A DNA stretch of 64,000 nt, from positions 87,806-151,805 of the forward strand of contig JBCDAU010000009.1 in NCBI GenBank assembly GCA_039185015.1, given 5' to 3'. Each line of letters starts with the position of its first letter. The stretch's first letter is position 1. This stretch comes from JBCBSZ01 sp039185015. GTDB lineage: Bacteria > Actinomycetota > Acidimicrobiia > Acidimicrobiales > Poriferisodalaceae. The notes under the pieces are model-generated. The model saw only the letters and a program-made list of their open reading frames with translations, did not search any database and was not told the origin of the DNA. The position numbers and the translations under genes are program-made. Below, piece by piece: positions 7,880 to 17,365 of the stretch.

Positions 7880-9610
7880 GTGCACGTCATCGCGACCGCC
7901 GGCCACGTCGACCACGGCAAGTCCACCCTCGTCCGCGCGCTGACCGGCATCGACCCGGACCGCCTGGCCGAGGAGAAGGAGCGCGGGCTCACGATCGATC
8001 TCGGGTTCGCCTGGACCGAGCTGCCCGATGGCGCCGAGGTGGCCTTCGTCGACGTGCCGGGGCACGTCCGCTTCCTTCGCAACATGCTCGCCGGCGTCGG
8101 CGGGGTCGATGCGTGCATCTTCGTGGTCGCCGCTCCCGAGGGGTGGAAGCCGCAGAGCGAGGAGCACCTGCGGATCCTCGAGCTGCTCGGCCACCGTCAC
8201 GGCCTCGTGGTCATGACGAAGGTCGGTGTCGTCGATGACGAGCTGCGCGAGCTCGCCCGCCTCGACATCGAGGAGCACCTCGAGGGCACGTTCCTCGACG
8301 GCGCCGAGGTCGTCGAGGTCGACGCGCTCGACGGCACCGGCCTCGACGAGCTGCGCGCCGCGCTCGGCCGCCTCGTCGCCGACACGCCAACCGCGGTCGA
8401 CGACGATCGACCTCGGCTCTGGATCGATCGGTCGTTCTCCGCCACGGGGTCGGGCACCGTCGTCACCGGCACCCTCGCGGGCGGCTCGCTGTCGAACGAC
8501 GAGGAGCTGGTCGTCCTGCCCGCTCGACGCGACGTCCGCGTCCGTGCGCTGCAGTCACGGCAAGAGTCGATCGAGCGCAGCGTCCCGGGTTCGCGCACGG
8601 CCGTCAACCTCGTGGGCGTGAGCCGCGACGAGGTCGGCCGGGGCGACGTGCTCGTCCGCGACGGCCAGTGGTGGAGCACGACGCGCTTCGACGCATCACT
8701 GCAGGTGCTCGCCTCCCTCGACCACGACGTGTCGCGGCGCGGGGCGTACCACGTGTATCTGGGCACCGCAGAGCATCGGGCCGCGATGCGCATCCTCGGC
8801 ACCGAGGCGCTCGAGCCGGGCGAACGAGGCCTGGTCCGGATCCACCTGCCGGTCGCGCTGCCCCTGGCTCCCGGCGACCGGTTCCTCGTGCGCGAGATGG
8901 GGCGCGACGAGACCGTCGGCGGGGGCGAGGTCCTCGACGTCGACCCGATCCTCCCGGCGGCCACTGCCCGGCCCGACCGGTCGGCCGAGCGGGTCATCGC
9001 CGAGCGCGGCGTGGTCGAGGCCGGCGTGCTCGCGCTCCTCGTCGGCGACGAGGTGGAGCCGACCCTCGGCCGGTGGGTGTTGTCACCCGACGCCGAGGAG
9101 GAGCTGCGGTCCCGGGTCGCCGCGGCGGTCGCCGACGCCGGGCCGCTCGGGCTCGACACGGCGCAGCTCGACGAGTTGGAGCGGGCGGCCCTCGACGAGC
9201 TCGACGGCATCGAGATCGACGGGGCGCTCGCCCGGGTCGCCGGAGCGGCCGATCCACTCGCCGACCATCCCTACCCGGCGGCGCTCGCCGCCGAGCCGTT
9301 CGCTCCGCCGCCACCCGATGGCATCGACCGTGGTGAGCTCCGGGAGCTGATCCGCCGCGGAGAGGTCGTCGAGAGCGACGGGGCCTACTTCGCTCCGGCG
9401 GCGATCGCTGCGGCGGCGAGACGGATCCGAGATCTGCTCGCCGACGCCTCGGACGGGGTCACGGTCGCCGAGATCAGGGACGCGCTCGGCACGACGCGCA
9501 AGCACGTGCTGCCGCTGCTGGCACATCTCGACGGCACCGGGGTGACGCGTCGGCGGGACGACCACCGGATCGGCGGGCCGCGGCTCGACCAGGTCGCCGA
9601 CGGGGCCTGA
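7880..9610 (+). CDS. selB: Selenocysteine-specific elongation factor
   Basis: 576 aa. The GTPase domain has GHVDHGKST (8-16) and DVPGHVRF. The G4 guanine-binding motif reads TKVG where most SelB proteins have T/NKxD, a departure to note. EF-Tu-like β-barrel domains follow (to about 350), then C-terminal winged-helix repeats that in SelB bind the SECIS hairpin of selenoprotein mRNA. The GTG start lies one base after the selA stop, so expression is coupled. No tRNA-Sec, selD or selenoprotein gene was found in the window. Confidence 0.95.
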   Translation: MHVIATAGHVDHGKSTLVRALTGIDPDRLAEEKERGLTIDLGFAWTELPDGAEVAFVDVPGHVRFLRNMLAGVGGVDACIFVVAAPEGWKPQSEEHLRILELLGHRHGLVVMTKVGVVDDELRELARLDIEEHLEGTFLDGAEVVEVDALDGTGLDELRAALGRLVADTPTAVDDDRPRLWIDRSFSATGSGTVVTGTLAGGSLSNDEELVVLPARRDVRVRALQSRQESIERSVPGSRTAVNLVGVSRDEVGRGDVLVRDGQWWSTTRFDASLQVLASLDHDVSRRGAYHVYLGTAEHRAAMRILGTEALEPGERGLVRIHLPVALPLAPGDRFLVREMGRDETVGGGEVLDVDPILPAATARPDRSAERVIAERGVVEAGVLALLVGDEVEPTLGRWVLSPDAEEELRSRVAAAVADAGPLGLDTAQLDELERAALDELDGIEIDGALARVAGAADPLADHPYPAALAAEPFAPPPPDGIDRGELRELIRRGEVVESDGAYFAPAAIAAAARRIRDLLADASDGVTVAEIRDALGTTRKHVLPLLAHLDGTGVTRRRDDHRIGGPRLDQVADGA

Positions 9611-9670
9611 GCAGACGCCGCACCATCGGGCCGGATGAGTGCCCCCCAGCGCCCATCCAGCCCGACAGAT

Positions 9671-9955
9671 CTACGAGGAAACGGCCTCGACCCCCTCGGC
9701 AGAGACGAGCAGCTGTCGCCGCTCGGCCTCACTGAGGCCTCCCCAGATCCCGTGCGGTTCTTTGATGCTGAGCGCGTACTCGAGGCACTCACCTGCCACG
9801 GGGCAGGTGCGACAGATCATCTTCGCTCGCTCCTCTCGGGCGAGCTTCTCGAACTTCCGCTCGAACGATGGCGGTGGGAAGAACACCGAGGCATGCGGTC
9901 CCCTGCACGCTGCCCGGTGTTGCCACACCTCGATTGTTGCGCTCGTCTGCGCCAC
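9671..9955 (-). CDS. WhiB-family Fe-S transcriptional regulator
   Basis: 94 aa. Four cysteines of the WhiB [4Fe-4S] site are present (AACRG, then CRTCPVAGEC) with the GIWGG turn and a basic tail after LSEAERR. WhiB proteins bind sigma factor and steer transcription. The spacing and LEYALS-GIWGGLSE motif are closest to WhiB2/WhmD-type members, though the subgroup is not certain. The GTG at 9955 is chosen for the strong upstream GGGGAGGAG; longer in-frame starts would add an unlikely Arg-rich segment. Confidence 0.9.
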   Translation of the reverse strand: MAQTSATIEVWQHRAACRGPHASVFFPPPSFERKFEKLAREERAKMICRTCPVAGECLEYALSIKEPHGIWGGLSEAERRQLLVSAEGVEAVSS

Positions 9956-9995
9956 CTCGCTCCTCCCCCCGAATTCGCGATACCGGCGCAGAAGG

Positions 9996-10020
9996 ACCGT
10001 AGTCACGTGACGCAGGTCAC
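9996..10020 (-). promoter_or_regulatory. whiB promoter with nested palindromes
   Basis: Reading leftward, TACGGT (10001-9996) is a good -10 box about 40 bases before the whiB GTG. Directly upstream lie the perfect palindrome GTCACGTGAC (10002-10011) and the dyad GTGAC-N4-GTCAC (10007-10020), overlapping each other and the expected -35 region. A regulator site is likely; its owner is unknown. Confidence 0.5.
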
Positions 10021-10082
10021 GACAAGGGGTAGACGGATGGTTCTCGCCCGGTGAACAGCTCAGGTCACCCGATGCGAACGCG

Positions 10083-11099
10083 TCAGACGGCCACGCATTC
10101 GGCGATCTGCACCGCGTTGAGCGCTGCCCCCTTGCGGAGGTTGTCGCCGACGACGAAGAGGCTGAGCCCCCGCTCCACGGTCGGATCGCGGCGGATCCGC
10201 CCCACGTAGGACGGGTCGCGGCCGGCGGAGAGCAGCGGGGTCGGCAGGCCGGAGAGGACCACGCCCGGGGCACCGTCGAGCAGCTCGATGGCCCGTTCGG
10301 GGCTCAGGTCGCGAGCGAACTCGGCGGTGATCGACAGGCTGTGCCCGGTGAAGACCGGCACGCGCACGCACGTGCCCATGACCGGCAGCTCGGGGATGCC
10401 GAGGATCTTGCGGGACTCGTCGCGGAGCTTGCGCTCCTCGCTGGTATCGCCCGAGCCGTCGTCGAGGTAGCCGCCGGCCTGCGGGATCACGTTGTGGGCG
10501 AGCGGGGCGGGGAAGGCCTCGCCGGCCGGTACGTCGATCGCCGCGCCGTCGAAGGTGAGCTCGTTGGCGACCGCAGCCGTCTTGACCAGCTGCTCGTGGA
10601 GCTCGGCGGCGCCGGCGAGCCCGGCACCGGAGGCGGCTTGGTACGTCGAGATGACGAGCCGCTCGAGACCGGCCTCGGTGTGCAGCGGTGCGAGCACCGG
10701 CATGGCCGCCATGGTCGTGCAGTTCGGGTTGGCGATGATGCCCTTGGGCCGGTTGGCGACCTCGTCGGCGTTGACCTCGGGCACCACGAGCGGTACCTCG
10801 GGGTGCATCCGCCAGGCCGAGGAGTTGTCGACCACGACCGCACCAGCCGCCGCCACGACCGGGGCGAGCTCCCGAGACGTGCCGGCGCCGGCCGAGAACA
10901 GCGCCAGATCGAGTCCGGAGTAGTCGGCCGTGGCCGCGTCCTCGACCTCGACCTCGCCGTCCTTCCACGGCAGCTGACGCCCGGCGCTCCGAGCCGAGGC
11001 GAACAGCCTCAGCTCGTCGACGGGGAAGGACCGCTCGGCGAGGATGTCGCGCATGACCCCGCCGACCTGACCAGTTGCTCCGATGATCCCGACTCGCAT
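10083..11099 (-). CDS. asd: Aspartate-semialdehyde dehydrogenase
   Basis: 338 aa. It reduces aspartyl phosphate to aspartate semialdehyde with NADPH, the step after LysC towards Lys/Met/Thr and diaminopimelate. The N-terminal nucleotide-binding GIIGATGQVGGVM, the catalytic cysteine in ANPNCTTMA, and TYQAASGAG and GTCVRVPVFTGHS all match the family. The ATG at 11099 is six bases after TACCCT (leaderless). lysC is about 4 kb away on the same strand but not in the same operon. Confidence 0.95.
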   Translation of the reverse strand: MRVGIIGATGQVGGVMRDILAERSFPVDELRLFASARSAGRQLPWKDGEVEVEDAATADYSGLDLALFSAGAGTSRELAPVVAAAGAVVVDNSSAWRMHPEVPLVVPEVNADEVANRPKGIIANPNCTTMAAMPVLAPLHTEAGLERLVISTYQAASGAGLAGAAELHEQLVKTAAVANELTFDGAAIDVPAGEAFPAPLAHNVIPQAGGYLDDGSGDTSEERKLRDESRKILGIPELPVMGTCVRVPVFTGHSLSITAEFARDLSPERAIELLDGAPGVVLSGLPTPLLSAGRDPSYVGRIRRDPTVERGLSLFVVGDNLRKGAALNAVQIAECVAV

Positions 11100-11155
11100 G
11101 AGCGCAGGGTATCGCCGGGCCCGAGACGCTCCCCAGCAGATTCGGGGGCTGACGG

Positions 11156-11839
11156 TCAGCTGACCTCGAACGGCAGGACCCCGGTGGGCCACGGCAGGTG
11201 GAGCGTCCACGTGACGGCGTCCCGCACGAGCTCGAGGTACCGCTCACGTGGGACGTCGATGGCGCCGAGCGACCGGAGGTGATCGGTCGTCCACTGGACG
11301 TCGAGCAGTCGGGCACCCGCGGCGTTGAGCCAGTGCACCAGACCCACCAGCGCGACCTTCGAGGCGTCGGGGGCGCGATGGAACATCGACTCGCCGGCGA
11401 ACAACCCGCCGACCGACACGCCGTAGAGACCACCGACCAGCCGGCCGTCGTCCCACGCCTCGACGCTGTGGGCCCAACCGAGCTCGTGGAGGTCGGTGTA
11501 GGCCCGCTCGATGTCCGCGCTGATCCAGCCGTGAGGACGCCCTGGGTCGGCGCACGCCTCGACCACCGCCTCGAACGCGGTGTTCACGCGCACCTCGTAG
11601 CGCCGAACGCTGCGCCGCAGTGACCGACTGACCCGGAGCGCGTCCAGCGGGATCACGCCGCGCGGGTCGGGGGACCACCATCCGATCGTGCGTCGGACCG
11701 GCATCGGGAAGAGACCCGACCGGTAGGCGGCGAGCACCGTGCCCGGCTCGAGATCGGCGCCGACGCCCACCAGGCCGTCGTCGTCGGCGACCGAGGGGTC
11801 GGGGAACGCCCACGCGGTCGGGGGTGGCTCGGCGATCAC
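11156..11839 (-). CDS. aat: Leucyl/phenylalanyl-tRNA--protein transferase
   Basis: 227 aa Aat: transfers Leu/Phe from tRNA to N-terminal Arg/Lys of proteins, marking them for ClpS/ClpAP-type degradation (N-degron pathway). Motifs: GLVGVGADLEPGTVLAAYRS, GLFPM, WWSPDPRGVIP, HSVEAWDDGRLVGGLYG and GESMFHRAPDASKVAL. Starts at a GTG divergent from the S51-like gene, with 38 bases between the two starts. Confidence 0.93.
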   Translation of the reverse strand: MIAEPPPTAWAFPDPSVADDDGLVGVGADLEPGTVLAAYRSGLFPMPVRRTIGWWSPDPRGVIPLDALRVSRSLRRSVRRYEVRVNTAFEAVVEACADPGRPHGWISADIERAYTDLHELGWAHSVEAWDDGRLVGGLYGVSVGGLFAGESMFHRAPDASKVALVGLVHWLNAAGARLLDVQWTTDHLRSLGAIDVPRERYLELVRDAVTWTLHLPWPTGVLPFEVS

Positions 11840-11877
11840 GAGGCCCAGTGTGGCCCGGCGGGTAGATTCGGCGATCC

Positions 11878-12462
11878 ATGGCCGGTCCCGTGATCCTCCT
11901 CGGCGGTGACGAGTTCACCGAGGCGTACGACGACCTCGACCGTTCGCTGCTCGCGGAGGCCGAGACCGCCACGGTGACACTCCTTCCGACCGCGGCGGCG
12001 TTCGAGGACCCGCAGCGCTGGGTCGACGCGGCCACGGCGCACTTCGAGCCCCTGGGCGCGACCGTCGAGACCGTCGACGTCATGATGCGCGGCGATGCGA
12101 TGGATCCGGCCCTCGCCGATCGGGTGCGAGCGGCGCGCCTGCTCTACCTCGTCGACGGCTCGACGATGCACATCGAGTCGGTCTGGAAGCGTTCGGCCGT
12201 CTGGGACGCGCTGTTGGAGGCCCACAGCGGTGGCGCCGTCATCGCCGCGGCCGGAGCCTCGGCGCGCGTGCTGTGCGACCCGATGGTCGATCCCCGTGGC
12301 GGCGGCTTCGCCGTCGGGCTCGGGCTCGTGCCCGGGGTGGCCTTCGTGCCGCAGGCCGAGTCGTGGAGCCCCGAGCGCGAGCACCGGGTGCGCCACCTCA
12401 CGCCCGACGGCGTCGAGCTGCACGTGGTGCCGTCCGGCAGCCACGTCCGCCTCGACCGCTGA
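11878..12462 (+). CDS. Peptidase S51/cyanophycinase-like protein
   Basis: 194 aa class I glutamine-amidotransferase-like fold related to dipeptidase E and cyanophycinase. The nucleophile elbow region reads AAGASARVLCDPMVDPRGG; the Ser of GASA is the likely nucleophile. It is shorter than true cyanophycinase, so the substrate is unknown. TAGATT nine bases before the ATG is a plausible -10 box. Confidence 0.7.
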   Translation: MAGPVILLGGDEFTEAYDDLDRSLLAEAETATVTLLPTAAAFEDPQRWVDAATAHFEPLGATVETVDVMMRGDAMDPALADRVRAARLLYLVDGSTMHIESVWKRSAVWDALLEAHSGGAVIAAAGASARVLCDPMVDPRGGGFAVGLGLVPGVAFVPQAESWSPEREHRVRHLTPDGVELHVVPSGSHVRLDR

Positions 12463-12582
12463 AGCCGAGGCGGACCGACCGCGACGAGGCGTCCGACGTC
12501 GTCGAGCACCTCGACACCAGTTCGACGCGGTCCTCGGCCGAGCCGTCGAGGGCCGGCGAGACGCCCGTGGCGCGCCTCGAGC

Positions 12583-13431
12583 TCAGTAGGTGTAGAAGCC
12601 CCGACCGGTCTTGCGGCCGAGATGACCGGCGGTCACGAGGCGGCGCAGGGTCGGAGCGGCCACATCGCCCGGGCGGCCGAACTCGGCGTGGAGAGCGTCG
12701 AGGATCGACAGGGAGGTGTCGAGGCCCACGAGGTCGAGCAGCGCGAACGGCCCCATCGCGTAGTTGGCGCCCGACTTCATGGCTGCGTCGATGTCCTCCA
12801 TCGAGGCGGTGCCCCGTTCCAGCATCGAGATCGCCGCGTTCAGGTACGGGAAGAGCAGGGCGTTGACGACGAACCCGGCCTCGTCCTTCACTTCGATCGC
12901 TCGCTTCCCACACGACGTGGCGAAGTCGGCGACGGCATCGACGGTCTCGCGGCTCGCCGTGAGGGGCGGGACGATCTCGACCAGCTCCATGGCGTGCACC
13001 GGGTTGAAGAAGTGCACGCCGCAGACCTGGTCGGGGCGCTGCGTGGCGACGGCCAGCTCGACGACGGGCAGGGTCGACGTGTTGGTGGCGAGCAGGGTGT
13101 GTGGCTTGCACACCTGGTCGAGCTCACGGAACAGCTCGCGCTTCACGTCGATGTCCTCGACGACGCACTCGATCACGAGGTCGCAGTCCGAGAGGTCCGA
13201 GACGTCAGCGGTGAACAGCGCCCGGGTGAGCGCCGCGTCGCGCTCGTCGGACGTCATCCGCTCCTTCGCCACGAGCTTGTCGAGGCTCGTCTCGAGCTGG
13301 GCCCGCGCTGCGCTCGCCGACTCCGCGGTCCTGCTCCGCAACACCGCCTCGTAGCCGTTGACCACAGCGAGCTGGACCAGCCCACTCCCCATGATCCCGG
13401 CACCACACACACCGATCTTGTCCATCCCCAT
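12583..13431 (-). CDS. 3-hydroxyacyl-CoA (3-hydroxybutyryl-CoA) dehydrogenase
   Basis: 282 aa. The NAD-binding Rossmann motif is GVCGAGIMGSGLVQ; the catalytic region is NTSTLPV and VHFFNPVHAMELVEI; the C-terminal domain has GFVVNALLFPYLNAAI and LGRKTGRGFYTY. It oxidises 3-hydroxyacyl-CoA to 3-ketoacyl-CoA in fatty-acid or butyrate-type metabolism. It stands alone (Hbd/PaaH/FadB2 type). The start may be the second Met two codons later. Confidence 0.92.
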   Translation of the reverse strand: MGMDKIGVCGAGIMGSGLVQLAVVNGYEAVLRSRTAESASAARAQLETSLDKLVAKERMTSDERDAALTRALFTADVSDLSDCDLVIECVVEDIDVKRELFRELDQVCKPHTLLATNTSTLPVVELAVATQRPDQVCGVHFFNPVHAMELVEIVPPLTASRETVDAVADFATSCGKRAIEVKDEAGFVVNALLFPYLNAAISMLERGTASMEDIDAAMKSGANYAMGPFALLDLVGLDTSLSILDALHAEFGRPGDVAAPTLRRLVTAGHLGRKTGRGFYTY

Positions 13432-13464
13432 GACCGCAAGCTACCGACCGGTAACTTGTGGCGC

Positions 13465-13506
13465 CAGCGCGCCGTCCGTGGTGGGCTCCGCGACCCACGC
13501 CGGGAA

Positions 13507-13512
<6 letters not shown>
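13465..13512. repeat. Copy C of dispersed intergenic repeat (partial)
   Basis: The stretch GGGCTCCGCGACCCACGCC followed by GGGAATCAAC closely matches the repeat at 24424-24455. GTGGG and CCCAC can pair around an 8-base loop. The right edge contains the stop codon of gmd. Confidence 0.45.
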
Positions 13513-14463
<951 letters not shown>

Positions 14464-14610
14464 CGGAGCAGTCTGGCTGGTGGGCCCGCCGCTCACACCG
14501 ATGAACGAGCGCGGAACTCACGCCGGACCGGAAGCACACCGATGGTCCCGTGCGTTCCGATCTCGTCCGTACGCATCAGGCTCACCCCCGGAGCCAGGGA
14601 GATCACTCCG

Positions 14611-15249
14611 ATGTTCCGCTTCATCCGCACCCACCCCTACGCCACCGGCGGCGCCGCCGTCGCCGCCATCGCCGGACTCGCCTGGTTGGCCTTCGGCTTC
14701 TTCGGGATCCACACGGCGTTCATCGATGACGTCGTCGACGACGAGGGCCCGATCTTCGCCTCCGGCGCCGTCGCAGCCGAGACCGCGGAGACCGTCGTCG
14801 CTCCCGCCGCCCCGGAGACCACCGTCGTCGTCGAGGGCGGTGCGACCGACACCACCGACGCGCCGGCCACGACCGCAGCCCCCGAGACCACCGTGCCCGC
14901 CGAACCGCAGATCATCACCCTCGCCGAGGGCACGTTCATGGGCTCGGGGCGCTACGACGTCGAGGGACGGGCTGTGGTGCTCAACGACGGCACCGAGCAG
15001 CGCTTCCTGCGGTTCGAGGACTTCAACTCCGACAACGGCCCCGACCTGGACGTCTATCTGTCGGCGGCGCCGGCCGGGTCGACCGGCTCGGAGCTCCAGG
15101 AGGACTGGATCCTGCTGTCCGAGCTCCGGGGCAACATCGGCGACCAGAACTACGAGCTGGACCCGTCGATCGACCTCGACCGCTATCAGACCGTCGTGAT
15201 CTGGTGCACCCGCTTCAGCGCCGAGTTCGGCTCCGCCCAGCTGGGCTGA
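14611..15249 (+). CDS. Membrane-anchored DM13-domain protein
   Basis: 212 aa. One N-terminal membrane span (about 12-35, GGAAVAAIAGLAWLAFGFFG), a Thr/Ala/Pro-rich linker (~50-105), then a DM13 domain: GTFMGSGRYDVEGRAVV, FNSDNGPDLDVYLSA, ILLSELRGNIGDQNYEL and VVIWCTRFSAEFGSAQL. DM13 domains are thought to act in redox or electron transfer outside the membrane; the single Cys of the IWCTRF motif is conserved. The ATG start has only a weak GGGA upstream. Confidence 0.8.
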   Translation: MFRFIRTHPYATGGAAVAAIAGLAWLAFGFFGIHTAFIDDVVDDEGPIFASGAVAAETAETVVAPAAPETTVVVEGGATDTTDAPATTAAPETTVPAEPQIITLAEGTFMGSGRYDVEGRAVVLNDGTEQRFLRFEDFNSDNGPDLDVYLSAAPAGSTGSELQEDWILLSELRGNIGDQNYELDPSIDLDRYQTVVIWCTRFSAEFGSAQLG

Positions 15250-15261
15250 TCGGCGAGCACG

Positions 15262-15340
15262 GCCCCGGCCGCAGCCCGTCAGGGCGAGGACTCGGGGAGG
15301 AGGGTGGGGCTCCGGGGCTCCGCCCGGGCAAGCAACTCAG
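15262..15340. repeat. Copy A of dispersed intergenic repeat
   Basis: About 80 bases that align along their length with the copy at 24380-24462: both read CCGCAGCC, then GGCGAGGAC, GGAGGAGG, TGGG, GGCTCCGGG and a CAA-rich end. It abuts the stop codon of lysC, as copy C abuts that of gmd. Confidence 0.5.
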
Positions 15341-16557
15341 CCGTCGAGCTCGAAGGCGGAGTGGAGGAGCTGCACGGCCCGCTCCACCTCCTCGACCCGG
15401 ATCACGCAGCTGATGCGGATGGTCGAGGTCGAGATCATCTCGATGTTGATGCCGTTGGCGGCGAGCGTCTCGAACGTCTTTGCCGCCACACCGGGGTGGG
15501 TCTTCATGCCCGCACCGACGAGCGAGACCCGGCCGATGCCGTCGTCCACCCGGACGGCGGCATCGGTGTAGTCGGAGCTGAGCTGCTCGACGACCTCTCG
15601 GGCGATCGGCAGATCGGTCATCGGGGCGGTGAACGAGATGTCGGTGGCTCCGTCGGTCGACACGTTCTGGACGATCATGTCGACGTTGACCTCCCGGTCG
15701 GCCAGCATCCGGAAGATCCGGGCGGCGACGCCGGGCTCGTCGGGCACCCCGGTGACGGTGATCTTGGCCTCGGAGGTGTCGTGGGTGACACCCGAGACGA
15801 TCGCGCTCTCCATCGTGGGATCCTCCTTGTCGACCCAGGTGCCGGGCTGCCAGGTGAACGACGACCGCACGTGGAGCGGCACATCGTGGTTGCGGGCGAA
15901 CTCGACCGACCGCAGGTTGAGGACGCGGCCACCGGTGGCCGCCATCTCGAGCATCTCCTCGAAGCTGACCCGCTCGTGCATCTGCGCCCTGGGGCAGATG
16001 CGTGGGTCGGCGGTGAACACGCCGGGGACATCGGTGTAGATCTCGCACACATCCGCGTCGAGCGCCGCCGCGAGGGCGACGGCGGTGGTGTCGCTGCCGC
16101 CTCGTCCGAGCGTGGTGATCTCCCGGGTCGTCGACATCCCTTGGAAGCCGGCCACCACGGCGACGGCCCCGTCGTCGAGGGCCTCGCGGATCCGGTCGGC
16201 CTTCACGTCGAGGATCTTCGCCTTGCCGTGCACGACGTCGGTGAGGATGCCCGCCTGGCTGCCGGTGAAGCTGCGAGCCTCGACGCCGTGGTCGTGGATG
16301 GCCATGCACAGCAGGGCCATCGAGATGCGCTCGCCGGCGGTGAGGAGCATGTCCATCTCGCGGGGCGGCGGGACCTCGCTGTGAGTCACCTCGCCGGCGA
16401 GCCGGATCAGGTCGTCGGTCGTCTTGCCCATCGCTGAGACGGCGACGACGACACCGGTGCCGGACTGGCGGGTGCGGGCGATGTGGTCGGCGACGGCCCG
16501 GATCCGTTCCGGATCGCCGACCGAGGTGCCTCCGAACTTCTGCACGACGAGTGCCAC
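15337..16557 (-). CDS. lysC: Aspartokinase
   Basis: 406 aa. Phosphorylates aspartate, the first step to Lys, Thr, Met and DAP. The kinase domain has VVQKFGGTSVGDPERI, GRGGSDTTAVALAAAL and EIYTDVPGVFTADPR. Two C-terminal ACT domains (from about 265) mediate feedback by Lys/Thr. An internal GTG/Met inside the ACT region could give a separate β subunit as in other actinobacteria, but I see no clear signal for it. The GTG at 16557 is preferred because TACGCT lies eight bases upstream and VALVVQKFGG is the family N-terminus. Confidence 0.94.
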   Translation of the reverse strand: MALVVQKFGGTSVGDPERIRAVADHIARTRQSGTGVVVAVSAMGKTTDDLIRLAGEVTHSEVPPPREMDMLLTAGERISMALLCMAIHDHGVEARSFTGSQAGILTDVVHGKAKILDVKADRIREALDDGAVAVVAGFQGMSTTREITTLGRGGSDTTAVALAAALDADVCEIYTDVPGVFTADPRICPRAQMHERVSFEEMLEMAATGGRVLNLRSVEFARNHDVPLHVRSSFTWQPGTWVDKEDPTMESAIVSGVTHDTSEAKITVTGVPDEPGVAARIFRMLADREVNVDMIVQNVSTDGATDISFTAPMTDLPIAREVVEQLSSDYTDAAVRVDDGIGRVSLVGAGMKTHPGVAAKTFETLAANGINIEMISTSTIRISCVIRVEEVERAVQLLHSAFELDG

Positions 16558-16661
16558 GCGCCGGGAGCGTATCGGGCGCAGCGAGCGACCCCGCACCCGA
16601 TTCACGTCACCACGCTCCGTCGGAGCTTGACCGACGCAGGGGCGTCGATACGTTCGCGGTC

Positions 16662-17294
16662 GTGGGCTTCCGCCGAGCTGCATCGCTGACCGTCCTGGGC
16701 GCGCTGACCGCGCTCGTCGGGCTGGTGCGCTTCGCCATCGATCCCCCCGACGGGGCCCTCGTCGGTGCGCTCGGCCTGGTCACGACGGCTCTGGCCGGCG
16801 AGTGGACCCTCCGTCGCTGGCGGAACCCGAAGCGCCTCGACATCGACCCGACCGGCCTGTTGCGGGCCGACGCGTTCGAGCGGGTGCTCGACGAGCGGGT
16901 CGCGATCGCCAGCCAGGAGCTCCGCCCGCTCAGCCTGGTCCTCCTCGAGCTGCACCAGCGGGAGTGGAGCCCGCCCTCGGCCTTCGCCGGCGAGGTGGCG
17001 CTGCTCCGGGGCCGGTTGCTGCGAGCGACCGACGTGATCGCCCGCTTCGGCGAGGGTCGCCTGGCCCTCATCCTCGAAGACGCCGATGAGGACGCGGCGA
17101 TGGAGGCGGTGGGCCGGCTTCACGAGGCGTTGGCCTCCGCCCGCAGCGATGCCGACGTCCTGGCCGGCGTGGCCAGCTACCCGCGACACGCGCTGGCCGC
17201 GACCCGGCTGCTGGACCGGGCCACCGTCGCTCTCGACGAGGCACGCGACCTGGGCGGCTCGGTGGCCGTCGCCCCGCAGGACCAGCCGGACTGA
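16662..17294 (+). CDS. Membrane protein with degenerate GGDEF-like domain
   Basis: 210 aa. Two N-terminal membrane segments (about 5-25 and 30-48) precede a cytoplasmic domain whose helix/strand pattern follows diguanylate cyclases (DPTGLLRADAFERVL; VIARFGEGRLALILEDADEDAA; GVASYPRHALAATRLLDRA). The catalytic GGDEF loop is replaced by GEGRL, so cyclase activity is unlikely. A scaffold or receptor role is possible. The GTG at 16662 is seven bases after TACGTT. Confidence 0.65.
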   Translation: MGFRRAASLTVLGALTALVGLVRFAIDPPDGALVGALGLVTTALAGEWTLRRWRNPKRLDIDPTGLLRADAFERVLDERVAIASQELRPLSLVLLELHQREWSPPSAFAGEVALLRGRLLRATDVIARFGEGRLALILEDADEDAAMEAVGRLHEALASARSDADVLAGVASYPRHALAATRLLDRATVALDEARDLGGSVAVAPQDQPD

Positions 17295-17336
17295 GCCACC
17301 CCCGACCACGCCGCCTCCGGAGGTCGCGCTCGCTAT

Positions 17337-17352
17337 TCAGTCAGACGACTGA
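17337..17352. promoter_or_regulatory. Dyad upstream of tetR-like gene
   Basis: TCAGTC-N4-GACTGA is a perfect inverted repeat 13 bases before the TetR-family start; flanking bases extend it imperfectly to TAT...ATA. Position and symmetry fit an autoregulatory operator (inference). Confidence 0.5.
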
Positions 17353-17365
17353 TACGACGGGTCGG

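Noticed and set aside
6598..9670. tRNA-Sec near selA-selB
   Set aside because: No long acceptor-stem cloverleaf with a TCA anticodon could be drawn in the gaps beside these genes.
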